A DNA stretch of 47,664 nucleotides from Planctomycetota bacterium (GTDB taxonomy: Bacteria; Planctomycetota; UBA1135; GCA-002686595), in contig JANQEJ010000213.1 of NCBI GenBank assembly GCA_028278425.1, positions 1-47,664 of the forward strand, given 5' to 3'. This document shows positions 40,996 to 47,664 of the stretch, piece after piece. Under the pieces are notes generated by a model, which was not told the DNA's origin, made no database searches, and saw only the letters and a program-made list of their open reading frames with translations. How positions within the stretch are numbered: the stretch's first letter is position 1; the number at the start of each line of letters is the position of its first letter. The position numbers and the translations under genes were made by a program.

Positions 40996-41905
40996 GCTCG
41001 CGCAGCCCCTCGTAGAGTGCCCGTGCTCCGTAGCGGAAGCTCACCGTTACGAGCGTGCCGGTCCGCTCGACCTGCAACGCGTTGGCGAAGTCCTGGAAGG
41101 CGTTCGCCTCCCCGCTCGAGATCAGGCTCAAGAGCGCGATCCCGCCCTGGATCACCTGCTGGACCTTGATCGAGTCCTCGTGCTCCGTGGACTCGAGCGT
41201 CAGGCCGGCGTAGACGGTCTCGCGCTCCTCGCCCAGGTCGAGCGTGAACGACTTGACGAGCTTCGAGACCTCGGAGGCCGGCTCGAAGTCCATCATGTTG
41301 GCGACGCTGATCCCGACGCTGAGGTAGAACACCGAGCCGTAGCTCGGGCTCAACTGCACCGCGGGCTCGGGCTCCTCCGCGAGGTTGCGCCGCGAGCCGT
41401 CGACGACGCGGATTCCCTTCACCAGGGCGTCGGTGCGCTCGCTGATGACGAACAGCCGGCCGTCGCCGTCCTTCTCGTGGAAGACGTAGCCGTACCAGGT
41501 CTCCCCGCCCTCGTTGAGCGAGTGCAGGGTGTAGCCGTCCACGTCGACGGAGCGGTAGCCGTCCTCCTGCTGAAGCCGCTGGATGGAGGTGTCCAGCTTG
41601 GAGCTGGTCTTGATCAGCCCGACGAAGCTCTCGTCCTCGAGCGACGTGCCGTAGATCGTGATCGAGCGCACGTCACGCGTCAGGTCGAGGCCGATCTCCC
41701 TCTGGAACTCGATGAGCCCCTCGTCGATCTCGAACTCGGGGTCGGCCGCCATCAGCTTGAAGAGCGTCGTGTCCACGAGCCGTTCGACGTCGGCGTGAAT
41801 CAGGAGCCGCGCCTCGGCGGCGACCAGGCTCGTATCGAGCACGTCGGCGCGGAGGGGAGCAGCGGCGACGAGCAGCGCCGTCAGCGCCGCGGGCAGGATC
41901 TTCAT
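40982..41905 (-). CDS. Exported protein of unknown function (DUF3352-like)
   Basis: 307 residues; GAGAGG lies upstream of the ATG at 41905. Signal peptide ILPAALTALLVAAAPLRA. The mature part alternates strands and helices, with ARLLIHADVERLVDTTLFKL, VRSITIYGTSLEDESFVGLI, then GYTLHSLNEGGETWYGYVFH and VQQVIQGGIALLSLI. The pattern resembles DUF3352-type proteins often found in Planctomycetota, which have repeated half-domains of the same strand order. No catalytic residues are recognised. Its end overlaps the start of the ECF sigma factor, so the sigma factor depends on its translation; it may sense or report an envelope condition. Confidence 0.7.
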   Translation of the reverse strand: MKILPAALTALLVAAAPLRADVLDTSLVAAEARLLIHADVERLVDTTLFKLMAADPEFEIDEGLIEFQREIGLDLTRDVRSITIYGTSLEDESFVGLIKTSSKLDTSIQRLQQEDGYRSVDVDGYTLHSLNEGGETWYGYVFHEKDGDGRLFVISERTDALVKGIRVVDGSRRNLAEEPEPAVQLSPSYGSVFYLSVGISVANMMDFEPASEVSKLVKSFTLDLGEERETVYAGLTLESTEHEDSIKVQQVIQGGIALLSLISSGEANAFQDFANALQVERTGTLVTVSFRYGARALYEGLRELADH

Positions 41906-41979
41906 CGTCCACCTCTCTGGAGGGTCTCGGTTGGGGGCAGCGCCGGCCCTTACGCGCCCGTCGCCGGACCCGTTTCGCG

Positions 41980-42002
41980 AAAACCGTCTTTCCGGCGGTT
42001 TT
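41980..42002 (-). terminator. Possible terminator after the VCBS-repeat gene
   Basis: AAAACCG and CGGTTTT (41980-41986 with 41996-42002) form a 7-bp stem ending in T-rich sequence on either strand, 9 bp after the stop of the minus-strand gene. Short, so moderate confidence. Confidence 0.45.
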
Positions 42003-42010
42003 GAGGCCGT

Positions 42011-44623
42011 CTAGAGGTCCGTCGCGGTCGTCAGCTCGCGGTTGGAGAAGGCGAGCGGCGCCTCGATCAGCGCCTGCCAGTGCACGCTGAAGCCGACGAG
42101 AGCGGGGCTCGCGGGCAGGGGGAGCCCGCTCTCGGCCGTTCCGCTCGCGTCCAGGACCCCGAAGGCGAACGGCCGCACCGTGTCCTTGTCGAGCATCATC
42201 GTCCCGAAGGGCGGCAGCGGGCTGGCGCCCGGCCCGAGCGCCCAGGCGAGGATCCAGAGCCCGCCCGGCGATCCGTGGGACTCGAGGGTGAGCGGCTTCC
42301 CGACCCGCGGAACGCCGCGCCACGAGAGCTGCCGGGTGAAGTTGAAATGGATCTCTCGCGGGAGCAGCGCGTCCAGGTCGCCGTCGCCGTCGACGTCCGC
42401 GAGCGCCCCGGCCCGCGTTCCGCCGTGGTAGGCCGGCAGGTCGATGCCGGTGGCGTCGGCGAAGACGCCGGTCCCGTCGTTGAGATAGAGCCGGTCGGGC
42501 CCGCCGTAGATGTCATGGTTGCCGAACAGGGCGTCCCAATCCCCGTCCCCGTCCACGTCGCCCACCGCCAGCACGCGGTTGTCGTCGCCGTCGAGGGGCA
42601 GGGAGGCCGCGGTGTCGTCGGAGAAGAAGCCGAGCCCGTCGTTGCGCGCCAGCCGGTTCTGGCCGTCGACCGCGAACAGCGCGTCTAGGTCGCCGTCCCC
42701 GTCCAGGTCGCGAAGAGCGGTCGCGTGCATCCTCATCCCGGCGCTGACGAAGAGGTGCGTCGCCGTCGCGTCGGCGAAGACCCCCGTGCCGCCGTTCAGG
42801 TACAGCGCTGCGCCGTCGGACGCGGCGAAGACGGCGTCGAGATCGCCGTCCGCGTCCACGTCGCCGAGGTCGAGCCCGAACGTGTAGTCCGAGTCGTGGG
42901 GCATGTGCGAGCCGGTCACTCCGGTGAAGAAACCGGCGCCGTCGTTCAGGTGCAGCCTGTTCCGGCCGCCGGTGCAACCGTATGCGGTGCACGTCGGCGT
43001 GTTCCCCACGAGGATGTCGAGGCTGCCGTCTCCGTCCACGTCGCCCATCGCGACCGCCGCGGTCATCTCGGTCGAGCCCGGAAACTGAGCCGCCGTGACG
43101 TCGGTGAACGCTCCGGCGCCGTCGTTGAGGTAGAGGTTGTTCGCGTCCGCCGACGTGCAGAGCAAGGCGAGGTCGCAAGCGTTCCCCAGAACCGCGTCGA
43201 GGTCTCCGTCGCCGTCGACGTCGCCCAGCGCGACGTCGCGGGTGTCCTTCTCCTGCACCTGGGGAAGGTTCGTCGCGGACGCGTCGGCGTAGAGGCCCGT
43301 GCCGTCGTTGAGGGCGAGGGCGTTCCCGCCGAGCACGTCGGCGTCGCCGTCCCCGTCCAGGTCGCCGACCCTGAAGGGCTGACCGAGAATGTCCGGCTCG
43401 ACGTGGACCCGCGTCGGATCGACGAAGGTGCCGCCGCCGTCGTTCAGGAGGAGCGCGTCCGTCTGGAATCCGAACAAGCCGTTGCCCACCAGGGCGTCGC
43501 GGTCACCGTCCGCGTCCACGTCGAACAACGCGAGCGCGAAGGTCCCCTGTTCGGCGGCGGGCAGGTTTCCGGCGGTCGCGTCCGCGAAGACGCCCGCTCC
43601 GTCGTTCGTGTAGAGGTGGTTCTGGTTCTCGAAGTAATCCGCGTTGCCCACGAACGCGTCCGCGTCGCCGTCGCCGTCCACGTCCCCCAGGGCCACGGCG
43701 CGCGTGTCCTCGACGACGTCCACGAGCGAGGAGGCGGTGTCGTCGAAGAACGTTCCCGCTCCGTCGTTGCGGTAGAGGAAGTCCCGGCCCTCCTCGTTTC
43801 CGATCCAGAGGTCGAGGTCCAGGTCCCCGTCGACGTCGGCGACCGCCAGGCAGGCCGTGTTCGCGGTGTCCGCGGGCAGACGGATGGACGTGACGTCGCC
43901 GAACACGCCGCTGCCGGGGTTCTCGTAGTACCGGTTGGGCCCGTCGTTTCCGATCAGCGCGTCCGCGTGTCCGTCTTGGTCCAGGTCCGCCAGAGCGACG
44001 CACCGCGTCGCGTCGAGGTGGGCCGGCAGGTGGGAAGCCCCCAGGTCCGTGAACACGGCGGCCCCGTCGTTCAGGAGCAAGGCGTTCGTCCCGCCCTCGT
44101 TCCCGATGAGCGCGTCGAGGTCCCCGTCGCCGTCGACGTCCGCCACGGCGAGCGACGTCGATCGCGCGGCGTCGGCGGGCAGGTGCAGGGCGGTCGCGTC
44201 GGCGAACACCCCCGTCCCGTCGTTCAGGTACAGGCGGTTCTGCGGATCCGCAAAGCGATTCGCGACCAGCGCGTCCAGGTCGCCGTCGCCGTCCAGATCG
44301 GCAAGGGCGACGCCGCCCGCGTCGTCGGTGTCGGCGGGAAGCCGGCCCTCGCTCGCGTCGAGGAACGCGCCGACGCCGTCGTTCAGGTACAGGCGATTCC
44401 GATCGGCCTCGTCGCCGAGCAGGGAGGAGGCTCCGTTGCCCGCCAGGACGTCGGGATCCCCGTCGCCGTCCACGTCTCCGACCGCGAAGGCGTGGGTCTG
44501 GTCGTAGTCGAGCGGGAGCATCCGGTGCGCCGCTCGAAAGCGCGGAGACTGCGCCCACGGCGCGGCGGCGAGCGCGAGCGCGCTCGCGCAGACGAGACCT
44601 GCAAAAGGAATACGGAATCGCAT
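42011..44623 (-). CDS. Secreted VCBS/FG-GAP repeat protein
   Basis: 870 residues from the ATG at 44623 (AGGAGG ten bases upstream). Signal peptide LVCASALALAAAPWAQS. About 14 repeats of 45-60 residues follow, each with a calcium-loop core (VGDVDGDGDPDVLAGN and variants) and a second part NRLYLNDGTGVFADAT, the VCBS/FG-GAP unit of integrin-like beta-propellers. The last 110 residues form a different domain with GSPGGLWILAWALG and LVGFSVHWQALIE, close to a C-terminal module frequent in secreted proteins of this group. Probably a calcium-dependent extracellular adhesion or matrix protein forming two seven-bladed propellers. Confidence 0.9.
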   Translation of the reverse strand: MRFRIPFAGLVCASALALAAAPWAQSPRFRAAHRMLPLDYDQTHAFAVGDVDGDGDPDVLAGNGASSLLGDEADRNRLYLNDGVGAFLDASEGRLPADTDDAGGVALADLDGDGDLDALVANRFADPQNRLYLNDGTGVFADATALHLPADAARSTSLAVADVDGDGDLDALIGNEGGTNALLLNDGAAVFTDLGASHLPAHLDATRCVALADLDQDGHADALIGNDGPNRYYENPGSGVFGDVTSIRLPADTANTACLAVADVDGDLDLDLWIGNEEGRDFLYRNDGAGTFFDDTASSLVDVVEDTRAVALGDVDGDGDADAFVGNADYFENQNHLYTNDGAGVFADATAGNLPAAEQGTFALALFDVDADGDRDALVGNGLFGFQTDALLLNDGGGTFVDPTRVHVEPDILGQPFRVGDLDGDGDADVLGGNALALNDGTGLYADASATNLPQVQEKDTRDVALGDVDGDGDLDAVLGNACDLALLCTSADANNLYLNDGAGAFTDVTAAQFPGSTEMTAAVAMGDVDGDGSLDILVGNTPTCTAYGCTGGRNRLHLNDGAGFFTGVTGSHMPHDSDYTFGLDLGDVDADGDLDAVFAASDGAALYLNGGTGVFADATATHLFVSAGMRMHATALRDLDGDGDLDALFAVDGQNRLARNDGLGFFSDDTAASLPLDGDDNRVLAVGDVDGDGDWDALFGNHDIYGGPDRLYLNDGTGVFADATGIDLPAYHGGTRAGALADVDGDGDLDALLPREIHFNFTRQLSWRGVPRVGKPLTLESHGSPGGLWILAWALGPGASPLPPFGTMMLDKDTVRPFAFGVLDASGTAESGLPLPASPALVGFSVHWQALIEAPLAFSNRELTTATDL

Positions 44624-45128
44624 GATGTCGCCACCTCCTGGGGAGCCTGCCCGCCCCCGAAGTTCAATCCTCCACATTCACGCTAGGGGCCAAGCCCAGG
44701 AGCAGCCATACGCACTCCAGCGGGTCCAGCGGGGGACGATGCTCCGGCAACCGGCTGCCCCTAGAGAAACGACAACCGCGGAGAAACCCGCCAGCCCCGC
44801 GAGGACGAGGTTCCGGCACCTGGCTCACCGGCAACCGACAAGCCTTCCTGAGCGATTCCATCCTCTCCGCCTGGCCGTGCTCCCCGAGATCCCAGGGATC
44901 CCCGCGATGCCGCCCCTTCCATCCCGGGCAGGGGTAGGGAGGCAGGGGAGGCGGACAGGGCCGGACTCTCCTCGCAGGACTCGAGACTCTGCGACGGTTC
45001 TTGCGATCTTGGGCTCAGTTGCGCCGGGGACGGCCTCCGTGCCTCAGATCTCCAGAGATCAGACCAGGAAAGGGTGGAACGTGACCGTTTGACCGATGCA
45101 CGGATCCCGTCGCCCACCGGAGGCTCTC
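44624..45128. other. Gene-free stretch between divergent genes
   Basis: 505 bases between the VCBS gene and the gene at 45129. Short overlapping reading frames here have no homologue-like features and no ribosome binding sites. It presumably holds both promoters; I see no convincing -10/-35 pair, repeat or RNA structure. Confidence 0.5.
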
Positions 45129-45785
45129 ATGCTGCGCCCGAGCTTTGTCGTCCTGCTCCTCGCGTTCCTCGCCGCTGACCTCGCGAATCGCGGCGGACCC
45201 CAAGACACCGCGACCGCCCCCATCCGCGGAGTCGTGACGGACGAGGGCGGAGCGACCCTTGGTGGCGTGCGCTACTGGATCAGCGGATTCGAGCGGAGGG
45301 ACGGGAACTCCTGGCGGCTCCTTCACCGCAGCGGCGAGCCGAGGTACGCCTGGACCGGGCCGGACGGGAGCTTCGAGGTCCCTGGGCACGCGGACTTGCG
45401 CTACGACGTTGACTTCGACGCCGACGGGTACAGCCCCGCCTTCCTCCTGCAGGCAGAGCCGGGGTCCCAGCACCAGGTGGTGATGCGGAAGGGCCGCACC
45501 GTGAGTGGATCCGTGGTCCAGCAGGTTCCCGGTGGGCCGAAGACCGTGGCGCACGCCCCCGTTTCGGTCCGGCGGTCCAATCCGCGTGGGCTCTGGTTCG
45601 AGCGGAAGGTGGCTACCGATGCCGACGGGCTGTTCGTGTTCCGGCACGTGCTTCCCATCTGGGAGGATGGCGCGTGTGAATGGTCGTTGGATTACGCGGG
45701 CGCGCGGCTCTCCTTGGACCCTGACGACGTCGAGGGGGTGGACGACATCCTCATCGAGGTGCGGATCGAGCGCGAAGGGGGCTGA
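45129..45785 (+). CDS. Secreted protein with carboxypeptidase-regulatory-like domains
   Basis: 218 residues; the ATG at 45129 has GGAGG five bases upstream. Signal peptide PSFVVLLLAFLAADLA. IRGVVTDEGGATLGGVRYWI with WTGPDGSFEVPGHADLRYDV, then DFDADGYSPAFLLQ, is a carboxypeptidase-regulatory-like (CnaB/transthyretin-fold) domain. A second one follows: VSGSVVQQVPGGPKTVAHAP, then KVATDADGLFVFRHVLP. Two such domains and no enzyme part are seen. Role: probably structural or binding on the cell surface. It converges with the propeller gene at 45964, with a strong hairpin between them. Confidence 0.75.
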   Translation: MLRPSFVVLLLAFLAADLANRGGPQDTATAPIRGVVTDEGGATLGGVRYWISGFERRDGNSWRLLHRSGEPRYAWTGPDGSFEVPGHADLRYDVDFDADGYSPAFLLQAEPGSQHQVVMRKGRTVSGSVVQQVPGGPKTVAHAPVSVRRSNPRGLWFERKVATDADGLFVFRHVLPIWEDGACEWSLDYAGARLSLDPDDVEGVDDILIEVRIEREGG

Positions 45786-45900
45786 TATCGGCGGCTCCTG
45801 CGCAGCACCACGTTGAACGCGACCGTGTTTGTCCCGTCATCCCGAAGCTGGGGCGCGCAGAAGTGATGTACCGTGAGGCGGCGTGTGCGTTGTCTAGCAC

Positions 45901-45940
45901 GAAGCGGGGGGCGGTTGCGGCGCCCCCCGCTTCTACTTCT
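45901..45940. terminator. Strong hairpin terminator between convergent genes
   Basis: A perfect 13-bp GC-rich inverted repeat (45901-45913 with 45921-45933) with a 7-nt loop, followed on the plus strand by TACTTCT. It probably ends transcription from the gene at 45129 and may also serve the opposite gene. Confidence 0.7.
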
Positions 45941-45963
45941 CCCGCTCGCTCGGGAGCGACCCT

Positions 45964-47310
45964 TCAGTGGGTCCCGATCACGATGTCGAGCGCGTTGGCG
46001 AAGCGGATTCCGCCGAGGGGATCAATGGAGCCTCCTTGGGTGCACAGGTTGGTTCCCACGATCGTGCAGTCGTCGGGAACCGTGAGGGCGAACGGAACCC
46101 CGGTGGGGCCGGTCACCTGGAAACTAGGCGGCGCGGGGTCGCAGAGCAGCGTGCCGAGGGGGGGCAGGGAGAGGTTAATCCCCGCACTGCTGATGGCGAC
46201 GAAGTCGAAGAGGGCGCCCGGGACGAACGTTGTGTGGTCGACGACCGGATCCCAGATCGCGCCGATGGCCGGGCCGTTGGTGGCACCGGGGAGGAAGGCC
46301 GCGGGATTGGGGGGCGTTCCGAGCCTGACGGTCTCGGTCGAGGGCACCGAGAACGCGCAGAGGTCGGCGCAGGAGAGCGCGAGGCCGCGCGGTCGATCGG
46401 CGAGGCTGTCCTGTACCAGGGTGGCGAGGGCGTACGGGATGGGAAGCGTGGCCGGCAAGTCGATACTGAGGATCTGGTTCGCCTCGTTGGACCAGTACAG
46501 CTTGCCCGCCGCGGCATCGATCACGGCGTCGAGCCCCTTGGAGGCGTCACCGGAGACTCCGGTGACGAAGACGGGCTCCAACTGGCTGCCGTCCAGATTC
46601 GAGCGGACCAGCGGTCCGGGGGTCAAGCCGCTGCCCTGCGCCGCCGCGTAGAGCTTACCGTTCACGGTGTCGACGGCGAGACCCTTGACGTTGGTCACGG
46701 TGAAGAGGTACTGGGTGTCTGTGTTGTCCAGCTTCGCGCTGTGAACCTCGTCGAAGGCGCCGCCCGACTCGTTCTCGGACCAGTACACCCTTCCACCCGC
46801 GAGATCCAGCGTCACACCCACGGAGTTCTGATTCGCGAAGATGTGCTCCTGACCCCCGCTCAGGAAGTAGCTTCGAGTCCCACCGCTGGTCCGGGTCAGG
46901 TAGTACTTGCCTCCGACCGGGTCCACTGCGACGTCGGTCATGTACTGCCCATTGGTCATGGCGTCGTAGATGCTCACGACGTGGTTGCCCTCATAGACCT
47001 TGGTGGACGGTTGCGTTGAAGTGTCAAACCTCTCCACCCACCAGAGCTTCTTGCTCACAGCGTCGACGTCGATCCCGAGCAGGTACTTGCCGTCATAGAG
47101 GAATTCAGAGTCTCCGGTCACCAGATCGATCCTCTCCATGGAGCCGTGATCCGCACCGACCCAGTAGAGGAAGCGGCTCTGCCCGTCCGCGCAGCCGGCG
47201 CCTTGCGCACCAATGGGGAGGATCACGAAGGCAGCCGCGGCTACCAGCGCTCCAGCCGTACGGCAGAACCTCGTTCGGAACATACTTCTCTCGCTCATCA
47301 ATACTTTCAT
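45964..47310 (-). CDS. Secreted YWTD-like beta-propeller protein
   Basis: 448 residues; GGAGGA six bases upstream fixes the ATG at 47310. Signal peptide ALVAAAAFVILPIGAQGA. Repeated strands of the LDL-receptor YWTD type are visible: FLYWVGADHGSMERIDLVTG, KLWWVERFDT, GKYYLTRTSGG, GRVYWSENESGG, GKLYAAAQGSG and GKLYWSNEANQILSIDL, about six blades. The C-terminal 120 residues form a separate domain (FVPGALFDFVAISSAG, LCTQGGSIDPLGGI, RFANALDIVIGTH). Very similar ends occur, as I recall, on many exported proteins of deep-branching Planctomycetota, perhaps as a surface-targeting module. A ligand-binding surface protein is likely. Confidence 0.8.
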   Translation of the reverse strand: MKVLMSERSMFRTRFCRTAGALVAAAAFVILPIGAQGAGCADGQSRFLYWVGADHGSMERIDLVTGDSEFLYDGKYLLGIDVDAVSKKLWWVERFDTSTQPSTKVYEGNHVVSIYDAMTNGQYMTDVAVDPVGGKYYLTRTSGGTRSYFLSGGQEHIFANQNSVGVTLDLAGGRVYWSENESGGAFDEVHSAKLDNTDTQYLFTVTNVKGLAVDTVNGKLYAAAQGSGLTPGPLVRSNLDGSQLEPVFVTGVSGDASKGLDAVIDAAAGKLYWSNEANQILSIDLPATLPIPYALATLVQDSLADRPRGLALSCADLCAFSVPSTETVRLGTPPNPAAFLPGATNGPAIGAIWDPVVDHTTFVPGALFDFVAISSAGINLSLPPLGTLLCDPAPPSFQVTGPTGVPFALTVPDDCTIVGTNLCTQGGSIDPLGGIRFANALDIVIGTH

Positions 47311-47640
47311 CACTCTTCCTCCGCAGGAAACCTGCACGTTCTTGTGTCCAGGGGGGGGAACCCCCTCCGTCAGGAGCAGAACGCGCAAGGCGAGCGGGGC
47401 GAGTAACCCGATTCTCCGGATTCCGTGAGCCGAATGCCGACGAAGCCCGCCGAAGTCCCGATGTCGGCCCCGGGGCCTTCGTTCCTCCGAGCCTCCGGAG
47501 CGTAGCTGATTCGGCGTGCGGCCCCGGGTTCGTACCTCGGGCTATGGTGACCGATCCGAGCCGGTCTAGTGTCCTGAGTCAGAAGTTCGTTCGCACTTTT
47601 TTGCGGCGATCGACCGATGTACCTCTTGGAGGTGAGGTCG
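47311..47640. other. Gene-free stretch with possible IS end
   Basis: 330 bases. At about 47568-47592 the sequence TAGTGTCCTGAGTCAGAAGT resembles from memory the terminal repeat of IS630-type elements, which insert at TA. Nothing else is recognised. Confidence 0.35.
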
Positions 47641-47664
47641 ATGGTGCAGAAAGGATTCCCGGCT
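47641..47664 (+). CDS. Start of a gene cut by the window edge, possibly an IS630-type transposase
   Basis: An ATG at 47641 is preceded by GGAGGTGAGGTCG, a strong ribosome binding site, and opens MVQKGFPA before the window ends. The IS-like end 70 bases upstream suggests a transposase, but eight residues cannot establish this. Confidence 0.35.

Noticed and set aside
42011..44623. The regular Asp-rich repeats as a tandem DNA repeat or CRISPR-like array
   Set aside because: They are VCBS/FG-GAP protein repeats with varied DNA sequence and no constant spacer pattern.

Overview
This 47.7 kb window is GC-rich chromosomal DNA, most likely from a member of the Planctomycetota or a close PVC relative. 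The evidence is the gene content: a PSCyt1/DUF1549/DUF1553 protein, a fused dehydrogenase/ThuA/DUF1080 protein next to a five-haem cytochrome, a Gfo/Idh/MocA oxidoreductase with a Tat signal, and many secreted proteins and lipoproteins of unknown function. No rRNA, tRNA, CRISPR array or replication origin was seen, so the taxonomy rests on gene content alone.

Layout: (1) 1-6.5 kb, a truncated PSCyt1/DUF1549/DUF1553 gene facing a tandem duplication of a complete di-haem oxidoreductase transcription unit (leader, gene and terminator all duplicated). (2) 6.5-10.5 kb, a minus-strand block with a protein made of three copies of a secretin-N-domain-like module, and a two-gene operon in which both genes carry an in-frame UGA. 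(3) 10.5-17.3 kb, DUF6807, DUF1080-like, Gfo/Idh/MocA, cupin, DUF4388 and beta-helix genes. (4) 17.3-23.9 kb, a translationally coupled ABC transporter operon with two DUF3299-type proteins, resembling zinc-related transporters, plus a PHP-domain protein. (5) 24.0-25.4 kb, a small lower-GC island of two gene cassettes, each followed by an attC-like site, beside a fragment of a tyrosine recombinase: a relic integron or CALIN. (6) 25.5-36.4 kb, secreted proteins and a catabolic operon (cytochrome, fused dehydrogenase, sugar epimerase). (7) 36.4-47.7 kb, tandem SGNH proteins, DUF488, an ECF sigma/partner pair, a VCBS/FG-GAP protein, a propeller protein and a possible IS end at the right edge.

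The strongest discovery is the operon at 8245-10499. The first gene encodes a lipoprotein with EF-hands fused to an iodothyronine-deiodinase-like domain. Its in-frame UGA sits exactly at the deiodinase catalytic selenocysteine (FGSYTUPPF), and a perfect 7-bp hairpin with a GGUC loop begins 14 nt downstream. The second gene encodes a DUF3179 lipoprotein whose in-frame UGA replaces the first cysteine of the conserved YCPLC motif, again followed by a hairpin at the right distance. The genes overlap by GTGA and share a terminator. Standard gene calling would split each gene in two. I read this as a two-selenoprotein, membrane-anchored redox module whose substrate is unknown.
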